Assembly: GCF_023973825.1 (NCBI RefSeq)
Contig: NC_090123.1
Coordinates: forward strand, 1,967,501 to 2,031,500
Source: Plasmodium brasilianum
Lineage: Eukaryota; Apicomplexa; Aconoidasida; Haemosporida; Plasmodiidae
Length of the DNA stretch: 64,000 nt
Direction: 5' to 3'
The stretch's first letter is position 1. Every line of letters starts with the position of its first letter. The position numbers and the translations under genes are program-made. The notes beneath the pieces were generated by a model that worked only from the letters and a program-made list of their open reading frames with translations, made no database searches and was not told where the DNA came from. This document shows positions 14,193-27,130 of the stretch, piece by piece.

Positions 14193-14557
14193 ATGTATAT
14201 GATTTTTTATTTGATTTTTTAAATTAATAAAATAATTATTTAATTAGTTTACTATATAAAATAAATAATTTATATATTTTGAATTTTTATTGATGAATTC
14301 AATTTATATCATATTTTGTAAAGTTAAATTGTTATAAATAATATAATATAATATAACAATTTTAGAATATATATTTGAAGTTATATTTTTTTTTCTCCCT
14401 TGTAAAACAAATTGCGGTTAAATAATATTTGTTATGATTTTATGAAAAAAAAAAACTAATTAAATAATAATAATAGAGTTCTATATGATTAAAACTATAT
14501 TATGTTATTGTTAATTATATCGTTTCTCAATTTATTACTGTATTAAATACTTATATT

Positions 14558-15563
14558 ATGGAACAAAAAATTAAGTCACTCTTATTTATTAAAATTGCTA
14601 CATTTAACCTTTTTATTTGGATATGTTATTTTTGCATTTTCACAGTATGATATAATTATTTAAGGATATTTGTGCTATTTTTATTTTTCGTGCTTTATTT
14701 TTATTAGTTCTTTTATTTTATATTAATTCATTCTTTTAAAGGATAATTATTTTTTTATTTTTTCTTAGAGTACGTTTAACAAATCTTTGGATGAATGCTA
14801 CAAACATAGTAGAAAATTGTATACAATAAATTATCGTTTACTAGCAAAATATGAACATGATAACGATTCAATTATTGTTCGTTTAAAAGAAGGGATACAG
14901 AATGGAGTGCATGATAGAAGAGATAAATCTAGAAGTGGAATATTTAGTGATGAAAAAAAGAAAAAGCCAAATGGAGGTTCACCTAGGATTGAAAGAAGCC
15001 ATAAAAAATATATGAAAAATAAATATCATATATTTGAAACAAAAAAATTGTCTTATTTAGAAAAAAAAATATTCAAAGAACTAGATTATGAAGATTTTCT
15101 AAAAAACAACAGGACATTTAGTGATAAGGTTTATAAAAAAATAATATTTAAAAAATGCGGATTGCGAGTTGCTTTGCCTTTATTAGTATTTTTGGTGTTA
15201 TCATTATCATACATATTAGATAAGTTTTGGGGATATGGACTTACATCTGCTTTGTATAATGTAATACTTATTTTTTCACCTGTTCAACAAATAAGTATTG
15301 CACCTGGGAATTCAATAAAAATATCTTCGGCCATAAAAGATTTACATGATTTTTTGAATAAACCATCTTTACAATGGTTCACACAAATTTTATTAGAAAA
15401 CACAGTGACAAAAAAGATAGCAAATTTTTGTGTGACAGGATTTTTGGGATTTCTAATATATTTTGTGCCTTTATTCATATTAAGTATAATGCTTATATCA
15501 GCGGTTGTTTATTATCATAAAAAAGTTAAAAAATATGAAAAAATTAAGTTCAGGAAAAGGTAA
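14558..15563 (+). CDS. fam-l exported protein (two-exon, intact)
   Basis: Exons 14558-14644 and 14769-15563; intron 124 bases with GT..AG and phase 0; 293 residues. Exon 1 (MEQKIKSLLFIKIATFNLFI...) is a recessed hydrophobic signal. YRLLAKYE follows, with the export-type arginine at residue 52; it fits R-x-L but has K rather than E/Q/D at position five. A lysine-rich variable stretch leads to the conserved block HIFETKKLSYLEKKIFKELD / LKNNRTFSDKVYKK, then span 1 (about 163-179), a variable extracellular-type loop, span 2 (about 254-277) and a basic tail YYHKKVKKYEKIKFRKR. Family knowledge: P. malariae fam-l/fam-m proteins are predicted to be exported to the host red cell and have been modelled with an RH5-like fold; molecular function is unknown. 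Its partner fam-m follows 3.5 kb downstream on the same strand. No damage is visible. Confidence 0.9.
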
Positions 15564-15708
15564 ATGAATAATAAGTAATATTTTTCTTTCTCTAATAATA
15601 CGCTGAGCATGAACTAATACCTGTAATATCTTGAATGGTTTTCATAATATGTATATTCATAATTGTTTATAATTTATAAAAGTACGTACATGTAACTGGT
15701 CTCATTCA

Positions 15709-15775
15709 TACACACCAATAAAAAGAATGTTCTCACTTTTTTGTGAATTTGAATTTTTCAATATTTTTTAATTTG
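15709..15775 (+). terminator. Conserved 3' block after fam-l
   Basis: CACACCAATAAAAAGAATG plus TGTGAATTTGAA, starting 146 bases after the stop codon. The position and core match the blocks after the other family genes; AATAAA suggests 3' end formation. Confidence 0.45.
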
Positions 15776-18660
15776 CATTTTATGTTAGGTTTCATCTAAA
15801 TTGAATATTTTGGGTTATATATATTTATGTATCTCCATTTATTACTATAAAAAAATTATACTTGTGCTTAAGAATTAATATGATGTAACATAATTTATAT
15901 ACTTTTATTGATGTCTTGTGCTAATTTATATTTTAATTATTAATAATACTTCTTTACATTTTTTTATCTTTTTATAGTCTAAAAATATTATTTGTTGATG
16001 AATTTAGAAAAAATTTTATTAGGATTTAATTAAAAAAAAATATATCTCGTTTTGTATCTAATAGTACGAAATGAATGTACTTTATTGTATTGATGTATAT
16101 ATTATATATATTAAAACTTAAGATCTATTACATAAAATAAGTTTTATAAGAAATATGTCATAGAAAAATTTCAGAGTAAAGCCATTTTCAATGGATTTTT
16201 ATTTTTTTTTTAAATAATGTAAAAAATAAAATATAAATATAATATATCATTATTAAATTTAGGGTACTATAATAGTTCAATAATTTCATAATTCTAAATA
16301 TTTACAATTAAATAGAGAGTTACCATGATTTCGAGTTTTGTTATTTTAATTAATTGTGCTGTTAATTCAATATAGTAAAAATTCAAATAAATATACATTA
16401 TATTGAAAATTTATAATTAAATATTTGTATGTATTTTATATTTTTTACATAGTTTTATGTATAAATCAATGAATTAATAGTAATCGAATACTGATAAAAC
16501 AATATGCATAAATCATTTTTTTTTTTCATAGGAATAAAACTTAATAAACATTTATATCTATGTCAAAAAAATACATTATCAGTAGGGATAATGAAAAAGT
16601 ATATAATTTGTTTACATACATATAATAATGCATCTACCTTTTTTTATATATTTTTCATCATTTTTTATGTTTATTAATATATTATGTAAATAGTTAAAAT
16701 TATATTATAGATGTATACAAATGCATATAATTTATATTGAATATATCAAATTAATTTATATTAATAATACTTTTTTTTTAAACAAAATGTAATTTAAATG
16801 AAAGGAATTATTTTTTTATAAATGATTTTTGAGTGTATTACTTTTTTTTTTTTTATTACATAGGTGTCCTTTAGGTATATTAACGAAAGTTTTGTATTTT
16901 TTTGTAAATGTTTTAATTAAATATTTGTTGTTTAATATTATAAATGATGGATAATCTTTAATTTTTGATAAATAAAAAAATGCACTACAGTTTACATTGT
17001 AAGCCTAGAAATATGTTAAGTACATTTTAGACAATAATATAGAATGATAAAAAATTACTCTAAGCGCTTGTAGATTTGAAAACCTTATCAACTAAAAATA
17101 CTGCATATTAATATAAATAATAGATATATAAAATGGGTTTGCAGAAGAAAATGTTGGATCTACAGATGAATAAAATAATCATATGGTATCAACACGAATA
17201 TGTATATATGGGAACAATAAACATATGGTTTATATATTAAAAAAGGTGAAAAATATATTTTTTATAAGGATATTTATGTATTTCTATATTATTTCTTAAT
17301 TTGGAAAGAACATAAAAAATTTAGAAAAATATAGTATGTTTAATTAAAAAAAAAGGCACAAATATTTTGAAATCACAAATGTTAATAAAATGACAAAATT
17401 CTATTTGTAAGTAATATTATAGCAGAATTATATTACGTAGTTTGTTTGTTTTTTGTAATTAATTTTATAATATACATATATATCTGTATTATTTAATATT
17501 TTAAAACTCTTATGTCATATTTTTAATATAAAAACCAAGCTATGAGATAATACATTTAAAGATCTAATCATTGTAAGATATAAAAGTACCTAAATAAGAG
17601 TACATGTAGTTATTGGGTAAATGCATGAATATTTTAAAATTATAAGAATGCAGTAATATTAATATCTGTAATGTTTTCAATTTTTTTAGTTATTTATTTA
17701 TTCACTAATAGGAATAAAATACTTTTAAAAGAAAAATATTAATATGTTATATTTCAGATGATTACAATAATTCTCTTGGAGTATTATGTTTTAATAATTA
17801 GTATTATTGTTGGGATACAAATCATAAGGAATATATATATTTGAATATAATATATTATTGTACCTATATATACTTTAAATATAGTATTTACTGTTTATAT
17901 ACATGTCTATATATTATAGAAAACATTTAAAAATTATTTTTGACTTCAAGTATTTTAAAAGGAATTAATAAAAAATAATATTATTTTTCTATATATAACT
18001 ATGGTAAAATTAATATATCATAAAATTAACTATATTATATTGTTGTTCTTTCTTATCTGTTATGTATATATTGTTCTCCATATGTATCATACTTTTTTTA
18101 TAACTTCATATAAAATATAATTAATGCGAATGTAGTAATATTTTTGTAACAGTTTTTTCATTAATCAATTTTTTTCCTTTCCTTTTTTTTTTTTTTTTTT
18201 ATTATATTAACAATTCCACTAATTATATAAGTAATTAAAAAGAGCTTATATAATTTAATAGATAAATATAAAGCATTTTAATTTAGAAATAATGATATAG
18301 ATTAATATTAAATAAAAACTGTAAATCCCAAAAACTATGGTATAAAAATAAAAAATCAATTTGTATTTTCTTTTAAAATATGTAATTTTTCATAAATTAG
18401 GTATTCTCATATAAATACTACATTTTAAAAGCTTTATATACAATAAAATATTGTGCTTAAGGTGGAACTATTACACGTGCTATAATTAATGTAATACAAA
18501 ATATTGTTTCACTACTTTTGCATTATTATTAACAAGTTATAGTAGTATTTTATTTTAAAGAACAATTTTTTCGAAAATGCAAAGTTTGCATAATTTTAAT
18601 TATTAATAGTACATCTTTAAAACTAGTAATTATTATTTTATTATATAGATTTATATATTG
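15776..18660. other. Spacer between fam-l and fam-m of doublet A
   Basis: No gene supported. Around 17,030-17,220 the sequence is slightly less AT-rich, with short purine-rich pieces (GGGTTTGCAGAAGAAAATG), but stops occur in all frames within a few tens of codons. Confidence 0.45.
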
Positions 18661-18692
18661 CATATATATTCTCTATATTCTATATACTACAA
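18661..18692 (+). promoter_or_regulatory. Conserved upstream element of fam-m
   Basis: CATATATATTCTCTATATTC followed by TATATACTAC, 392-423 bases before the ATG at 19084. Further conserved pieces follow nearer the gene: TTTAATTAGTGCACTA at about 18,773 and a TTATTTCACTTTGTATATGT block at about 18,900, the latter shared with the fam-m copies at 2.3 and 59.0 kb. Confidence 0.55.
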
Positions 18693-19083
18693 AAACTAAA
18701 TATGCACTTAAATAAGAATTTACACGTTAATTTCTTAGTTTATACTTAAAGTATATAATAAGATTATTATTTAATTAGTGCACTACATTAAATAAAAAAT
18801 AAATTCTAAATATTTATAAATCAATTCAAAATATTTTATTTTAATAATAATTGTTTTTTAAATAACATTATGAAAATAATTATATGATATGTTTTAAAAG
18901 TTATTTCACTTTGTATATGTGATAAAATCCATTATAGCTATATAAAATTTACTATGTATTTATGAAGGAATAATAAATATAAAAGTTTTAAAAAAATATT
19001 ACATCCTTTGTTATCAGATGCATACTGTACTATAATTAATCTTTTTATTTTTGCATTAATTAAAAATATTTATTATCTATATA

Positions 19084-19977
19084 ATGGATCAAAACATTAA
19101 GTTGCTCCTTTTTATAAAAATTTCTACATTTATACTTTTAACATGGATATACTATATTAACAGTGAGTTGGTACAGTTATATAATTTAAAGGTATTTACA
19201 GTATTTATATATTTAATATTTTATTTTTATTAATAATTTTACGTAAAGTCAATTATTTATATTTTATACATAAAATATCTAAATTTTTTTTTATTTTAGT
19301 GTACGTTTAACAAATCCCCCGATAAAAACTATAACCTCAGTAAAAGATTTGATAAAAAAAGTTATCGAATACTGGCAAAATATAAACAGAATAAAGATTC
19401 AAATGATATATATTTAAAAGAAATATTTGAAAATAATGGAGAAAATAAGAAGAGAAATATATTCAATAATGAAAATTGCAGAACAGGAAAAAATAAGCAA
19501 TCAAACAGAAATTTATTAAACAAAGCGCAATACTATATAGACGTTATAGATTATAATAATGGAATGTTTGATGGAAAAAATTTCCATTTTGAGAAAAAAT
19601 GGTTAAAAAAAAGAGATTATGACGAATTTAGAAAACAAAAAAGGAGAAGTGGAGAAATAGCCTTAAAAAAAATAAAATTTAGAAGTTACGGTTTAGGAAT
19701 CACCATATTTTCTTTTTTTTTATTTTTGGGAATAGGATTAGCCGTCCTACCAAAATTACCATTTTTAAAAGGGGTATGGGATGCTATTGAAAAAGCACAA
19801 TTCTTTATACAACTTAAAGGAGCTATTGAAGTTGCGGAAACATATGTAAATAACTATCTTTATGTAATATTATTTATAGTACTTATGGTTATATTATCAG
19901 CTATAGTTATAATAGTGATTTATAAGATTTTAAGAAATAATGAAAAATATGAAAAAATAAAGTTGATGATTGAGTAA
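19084..19977 (+). CDS. fam-m exported protein (two-exon, intact)
   Basis: Exons 19084-19170 and 19300-19977; intron 129 bases, phase 0; 254 residues. Exon 1 is MDQNIKLLLFIKISTFILLT... (hydrophobic signal). YRILAKYKQ places the export-motif arginine at residue 52, again with K in place of the acidic fifth position. The class-specific core reads NKAQYYIDVIDYNNGMFDGK then FHFEKKWLKKRDYDEF and ALKKIKFRSYGLG, leading into span 1 (about 161-179). A short variable loop precedes span 2 (about 215-238) and the tail KILRNNEKYEKIKLMIE. The reading frame from the acceptor to the internal ATG at 19564 is fully open, so the gene is longer than the ATG-initiated frame suggests. It forms doublet A with the fam-l at 14558. 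Role: predicted exported red-cell membrane protein, function unknown. The fam-m name is from memory of the family. Confidence 0.9.
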
Positions 19978-20122
19978 ATGAATAATAAATATTGTATATC
20001 TTTTTGTAAAAAAGTGTTTGTTATGAAGTAATATCTGTAATAGTTTTAGAGATATACTTATTAAGCACATAAATAATTTTTAAAATATTATAAGTACATA
20101 TTTGTATACCACATCCATTTAA

Positions 20123-20205
20123 TACACAACAATAAAAATATGTGATCTCTATTTTTGTGAATTTGAATGTTTTAATATTCTAGAATTGTATTTTAAATTG
20201 TTATT
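20123..20205 (+). terminator. Conserved 3' block after fam-m
   Basis: ACACAACAATAAAAATATGT plus TGTGAATTTGAATGTTTTAA, starting 146 bases after the stop. It is the best-preserved example of the block; AATAAA is central. Confidence 0.5.
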
Positions 20206-23200
20206 ATAGATTAATTAAATATAATTGCATAATACATATATACTTATTAAAATATATATCCATGAATATTATATAGCTGTGTTTTAAGTTGTATATATAG
20301 TATCACAATTTATGTAATTCAATAGAAATGTGATAATTTATATTTGTAATAAAATGTTCAGGTTATATACAATATCTTGTAATATAAAGTTATTATTTGT
20401 TTAGGTTTTTAAGAAAATGAATTATTTTTAAATTAGCAATAAATGTGTCTTAATTGTATTTAATAAGAATAAGTGAAAATATTTCTATACTTTGGTATGT
20501 ATATATATATTTGTTTTTGCTTAGAGAAAAACTTACTATTTTTTGTGTAACATAAGTTTTTCGTGCAATATGTTATAAATTATTTTATTTGTAATTTTTA
20601 ATTTTAAAGACATTTATTTTTTCTTTGATAGCATAAAATTTAAATAATAAATATATAAGGAAATGATATCCTTTTAACTTATGGATTAATTATGAATGAT
20701 TATTAAATTGAGAACAATATATAATTACATTTGTGTAAAGAGTTACAATCATTTTTAATAATATTCTTGTTCCTAGTTATAGTGTAAAATAAATGTTTCA
20801 CGAATCAATTATATATATATTTTATTGAAATATTATATTTATATAATCTATATATTTTATATATCTTTTATATAATAAAACGATGAAATTAATGGACAAT
20901 ATTTAATGAGATATTAATTGTTCTTTTGTTAAAATTCAATTTTTTTCCTTTTTCATAAATATTATTTATTTTTCCTTAAATAATTCAAATCACTGCTCGT
21001 TTTATATAATATATTGCGAGTCATTATTGTTATATTTCAATAATAATTAATTTATATATTTTAAAAATTTAATCAATGATGTTAGATAGAGATGTCTAAT
21101 AAAAAATAATAAAAGCCTTATTTTGTTTTTTTATAATACACATTACGTTTTTTGTTTTACTATGTAATTTTTTTTAATTTTTTTTTTAAGGGGTTTTTGG
21201 ATTACATTATTTTATTACCTTTTAATAATACGGGTTGTGCAAGCATATTATCATATATTAGACGGCTTATTTTATTATACTAAATGTAGGAAATATTTAT
21301 GTTCTATTAGGAATTTAAGAAGTTTTAGAATGCTTCAATTTTTTATTATATTTTATAAATATATAGAATTATATTTTTCAAAATAGTATATATATAACAA
21401 ATTAGCTTATTTATAATTATGTTTGGATGTTTTCTTTAGATTACTTTTAAATGTTTTTGTCTAATAACTTACTGAATAATAAATTACTTATAATAGTATA
21501 TAAATAATTTTTTTTTTAATTATTTCTATTATATCTTTAAACATTTTATAAGATATTTTTGTGTCTATTATGCACTTTACATTCTCAGATAATTATTAAA
21601 TAATAAAATGTGTTATATAAGAGATTTTATAAAAACTGTGGAATTAATAAATTGTATACGTTGATGACAATCATTAAGTATTATGTTTATATATAATATA
21701 TCGTTAAATTTTTTTTATTTGCACATAGATATCTATGATATGCAAGCTTTATTATAATTATTAAATTGTGTAAATATATATTTAAATATCTAAGAAGGAA
21801 CTCAAAATTGTATAATATCTAGTAAAATACAATAAAAAAATATTATTATATATATAACGTTTGTGGAAGAAATATAAGAATATATTAAATTTATTAAATG
21901 TTGTTATATCTTCAGGTTAAAATATTTTATTCTCTTATCTATTCAGTTGATGAACCGAATGTGGTCATAATTTTATGTACATTTTTATTGAATGCCTAAT
22001 GGAAATTTAACCGTAAATATTGTTTTTGTTTATTCTGACCATATCAATATATATACAAAATAATGTTATACAAATCCATAATATATTAAAAAATAGGAAA
22101 GAAACTAGTTTATGTGCTAAACAAGTTCCTTGAATAAATTACATTAATTTAATTATTAAAATAAATAAATGTAACATATTTTTGAATTAAAGTAATACTT
22201 TCTTTTTATTACTTACATTTTATTTTTTTATTTTTTGCTCATAAAAACGTATAGTTCTTTAGAATATTTCTCTAGTATATGCATTTATTCCTTTATGCCT
22301 GGTATATGTGAATCGTGAGGTACTTCGGGTGTTACAATACTTTGTACGCGTAATATATAAATTTAAAACCGTAAGAAGTTAACCATTACGACGAAAAACA
22401 TAAATTGAGAAAAATGTTTTCAGGTTATAAGAATTTTATATATATTCTAATAATCCAAAAAAATGGTGTATATATTAAAATTTCATTAACATATAATTTC
22501 TGTATCTTATAAATTATTTCATTAGATTTAAAAAATATAAATATATATATATTTTCAAATTTTATATCAACAATAATAAATTTCATACAGCGTAAATAAT
22601 ATTATACTTCAATATATCTAAATATATTTATTATTTTTACTGTTATCTATAAATATATTATATCAATTTCTTTCTCAAGTACATCTGGATATATGTACTT
22701 AAACTAAATATAAAGAAAAGCTTTAGATATTAAAAACGGACTTTTTTTTCTTTTAATATATTACTTTACAACAAAAATGATCTTAAGTTGTAACATATTA
22801 TACATGATAAAGAAATAACAAAATTTTTGCAAATATCTTAAATTAGAGGATTTTATAAATGTATTGTCTTATTAATAAAATATATTATTCTTTATTTTAC
22901 AAAATATATGTTGTTTATACTGAATATACACATATATTTTTAAAGATAGTTGAACAATATATAAATAAACATACAAAAAGAGAAAATATTCTTATAATTT
23001 TTCTTTCGAATTACTTCCATTTAAAAGGGAACATGAATAATCTGAAGAAAATATAATAACTTAAATATTATTTTTGTGAATATAACTTATTGAAGCAAAA
23101 ATTATTTGAATTAATATGTAAGAATACATAAAGATTGTAAGTAAAGTTATATATTTAATAATTATTATATAATTAGTATGATTATAGATTATCAAATGTA

Positions 23201-25238
23201 TAATTTATAAAATTTAATGTATAATCATTCCTGTATGAAAAAAATAATAATCCTACTTAACAAGAAAAAAAAATAATGAAATAATTTGAGGAAAATATAT
23301 AACTCACAAAATAATTAAGAAATATTATTAATATTATGTGTTGTCCATTATAATATTATTCGTCATTTATTTATGATTTCATAAATAACAAAAATGATCC
23401 TCTTAAATGGCGCTATTTTTAAGGCTTTTATTTGAATAAAATATATAATATGAAAAATAAATAATATAAATAAAAATTAAGATATAAAAATGTTTAATAA
23501 TATATTTAATAATATTTTTTCTTTATTTATGTCAAAATTAAGTATAAAATATTTATTTATTTATTTATTGAAGGGAGCTTTATTACGAAAACATTATTTT
23601 ATTAGTGTTTATGATTTATTAGTAACAAACTAGAAAAGTATGAATAAAATAAAATATTATATTTATATAGTGAAATAAACGTGAATAAGAATCAATAGAA
23701 TATGTAACAAAAACAAAATATGAATAAAATAAAATATTATATTTATATAGTGAAATTAACGTGAATAAGAATCAATAGAATATGTAACAAAAACAAAAGA
23801 AAAAATAATATAAAATATTTTTTTCTGTTATTCATTTTAAATATTGATGAGTAAAATATTATAAATAAATATATAAGACTTAAAATAATTTTTCAAAGTA
23901 TAATATATTTGTTATATAATAATAATTCCATTATGCAGAAAATACAATATATTATAAATACAGTTTTTTTATATTTTTTATAGAAAATACATATATGCAG
24001 AAGCATAAGAAAATATTAGTTAATATTTCGTTAATTTATTTATATAATAAATTACATTTTGGTTAATTTATCATTAGAAAGGAAAAAATACATATGAAAT
24101 ATTAAGGAATATATATAAATTTTGCAACATTACTTTAGTATATATAAATAATTAAATAGATATCGTAAGTATACTTTCCAAAATTAATATAAATATTTAG
24201 ATTATAATAATTCCTTCTAGTTAAATTATAAATAATTTGTTTATTATACTGTACAAATAAAATTATATTTATTTTTCTCTTTAAGGAAATTAGAATTTTT
24301 ATGTTTCACTTAAATTATTTTATATATAATAATCCACATGATTGTTTAATTTATATATAAATATTTTGATATATATCAAAATGTTCACTGCAAGAACTGT
24401 AATATGAAAGATAAAATAAAATATTGACATATGAAATAAAATATCATCAATATACATGAAGAATTTGTAGTCGATTTATGAGGGATACATAAAAAATAAT
24501 AGAATTATAATTAATATAAATACATTATTAGCAATATTCTTATAATATTAGAAACAGTTTATTTATTATATTTCATATGAACTTTTATGCATTATTCCAC
24601 CTTTTTTTATATATTTTTAATTTTTTTTAATATGAGAATTTATTTTATGCTTATAATAAATGTATGTATTATTACATTTTCTAACCTGGGTAAAACATGT
24701 GATTTTAAGGAATGATTTAAAATGATTTGATGGAATAATTCAAAAAAACTGAATTTTTTAATTTTATTATGTAACCATCGTAAGACATATATAAGTTTTT
24801 AAACGTACAGATATACCTGAGATAAAATATATCACTACAAATGATAAGTTTTAACTCTACATGTTTATATTATATTTTCCATTAAAGAAAGTTTAATAAT
24901 AATGACTCATTATATATATATATATAATGTAATTTTACTATAATACTCTTATTTTTTTGCTATTTACTATTACATTTTATAAATGTTAAATTTATGCAAG
25001 TGTTGATTAAAAGTATTATTTTAATAAAAATCCATAGAATTATAGTTTATTCTATAAATTAAATTATATTTTATACTGAGAAGCATGTATATAAGTATAA
25101 ATTATAATAAAAAAAAAATGCCCAGGATATATTGTATATAAATATGTTGTAGTTTTTTATACATAAATACTTATACATCTGTATTTCTGTTATTTCCCTT
25201 AGAGCATATATTCAAAAATTTGAAAATATATTATAAAA
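20206..25238. other. Gene-free stretch upstream of pir
   Basis: No gene called. A 65-codon plus-strand frame at 22859-23056 (MYCLINKIYYSLFYK...) is low complexity, has no signal-exon context and no relative in the window. The region around 22,260-22,420 is less AT-rich but has no long frame. An 80-bp tandem duplication lies at 23,639-23,798. Confidence 0.5.
23639..23798. repeat. 80-bp tandem duplication, two copies
   Basis: Bases 23,641-23,720 are repeated at 23,721-23,798 with only one visible difference (AAATAAACG against AAATTAACG). The period is exactly 80 bases. The high identity in such AT-rich spacer implies a recent duplication. Confidence 0.95.
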
Positions 25239-27130
25239 ATGGAAGGAGAAAAGGAAACGATTTTTGTATATTTTCATTTTTCATAGATATAATAATAGAT
25301 ACTCGTTTTTTTTTAATAGCATTATTTACATAAAATAAATTAAGTAAATTAATTTTTTATGAGTATTTAAGTATTTACATGATTTGTATTATGAATTCAC
25401 TTTTTAGGATGAAATTTTACAAGAGTTACCTTCGTACAAGTTATATGAAAAATTTAAATCTGAGGCCAATGAAGAAGATGACGAAATCAGTTGTAATATA
25501 TTTAATGAAGTAAAAAGTAATTTAAAAATAGAGTGTGTTAAACTATGCAATAAAGTTGTACGAAATTTTAAATCTTTATTAGAAATAGGTAAACCAGAAA
25601 TATATGACGACATTTGTTTGCATTACAAATACTGGGTATATGAAGAAATAGGGAAATTGTTTGAAACTAATAGAACAAATATCAATGTTAATGCTGTTAT
25701 TACTGCATTTAATAAATTACAACAATCTCTTACTGAGAATTATAGGATACATAATTGTGAGTACAAATTTGGTCAAGATATCATAAGCTCTTTGAATGCT
25801 AAAAATAACGAAAAAATTTTGTATATATATACTACAAATTATAATAGAATAAGGAGTAGAGAATTTTGTAATATGTTAACGTTTAATAAATATAAAAAAT
25901 ACCTTAATGCTATCAGTAATATATATATAGATAAAAAGACTAAATGTTGTGCCTCAAACTTATCGATATGCCCAAATTTGTTTTTGAATTGTGGTGATGA
26001 GTTGAATCCAAGTAAAATATCAGCTCTTTTAAATTTAGAAAATGGTGATAGTTGTAATAAACTAGAAAGTATTAAAGAAACTGAATCTGCTGACAAAAAT
26101 TTGGATTCTAATGTTTTAGAACCAGATATTTTGGATTCAATTCTTTTTACAGATTGTCCTATTAATAATTATAGCGAAAATTTACAGTGTGGTTTAGTCC
26201 GAGCATCTTCCATTAGACGTAGTAATGAAAATACAGTTAAATACAAAGGACAGAGAACGAATGCAGGAAGCTCATCTTCAGAAACTCGTATGATAAAAGC
26301 CAACGTAGATTCATCAGAAGTTCTAAGTGAAAGCAGTAGTAAGCAATTTTCTCCTAGTAATTCAGAAGAAAAAAATAAAATGATATTTGTTGCAAATACG
26401 GATAATGGATTTCGATGGAAATATGGAAAAGGAGATATACGTTGTTTGTCTAATATATCAGAGGATGATAAATATGGATTGTGCGAATATATGGATGAAT
26501 TGGTTAAAAATGATATTTTTATAAAAACAAAAGATTCCAATGGACATATATTTAAGAAGATAGGCTCTTGGACCTCAGAAGAATTACAAAAATTAATGGA
26601 TATAAAAGAAAAGTGGAAATCAAAAAATGTTGTGAGATTAGAATTAAGGCAGTTAAAAAGTGTTCATGTTTTAAAGCCTACACAAGCACAGGGTTTTGTT
26701 ATGAAGAGTTCACTGTCAGAAAAACTTCCTGGAACAGATGCAGCATCTAATATATTACAGAATATATTTTTTCGTATTTCTAATGTAGTTGCTTTGATTA
26801 TGGGAATAATTTTTGTTTTTTTCCTTTATTTTAAAGTAAACACTAAATTTAATATTATATTATTAGTACATTATAAGTTTCCATGAATAATAAATATGTT
26901 TTAAAATATTGTAATTGTAATATAATAATATTTTATACATTTTACATCTGAGATTTGTTCATCAGTTTACTCCCTTTGGATCATGTCTAGATAAAAATAG
27001 AAAAAGGAAAAAAAGATATAGGAATAATTTCGCTGAATTAAATACTCAAGGATTAACAAGGAAATTCATAAAACGTACATATAGGCATTCTGACAGGAGG
27101 AGATTTAGCGTAGTAAATATTGAGAGGTAA
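25239..27130 (+). CDS. PIR protein (three exons, long form)
   Basis: Exons 25239-25265 (MEGEKETIF), 25408-26835 and 26966-27130; introns 142 and 130 bases, both phase 0; 539 residues. The N-terminal part (DEILQELPSYKLYEKFK, spaced cysteines in ISCNIF, IECVKLC, DDICLHYKYWVYEEI) is typical of the PIR domain. A serine-rich low-complexity region lies at roughly residues 260-335, followed by a lysine-rich segment. One membrane span lies at about 465-485 (VVALIMGIIFVFFLYF), and exon 3 supplies the cytosolic tail starting FTPFGSCLDKNRKRKKRYR, a PIR hallmark. PIR proteins are variant surface antigens; no classical PEXEL is expected or seen. The splice at FFLYFK/FTPFG is strongly supported; the nine-codon exon 1 is the likeliest choice but is short. 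At 539 residues it is clearly longer than most family members (about 300). The unspliced frame would run on to 26886. Confidence 0.92.

Noticed and set aside
22859..23056. 65-codon plus-strand frame
   Set aside because: No signal exon, membrane span or tail of any family seen here and no second copy; likely chance.
25839..26540. Two minus-strand open frames of 85 and 123 codons
   Set aside because: They lie antisense to exon 2 of the pir gene and have no signal, splice or family support; they are shadows of a real gene.
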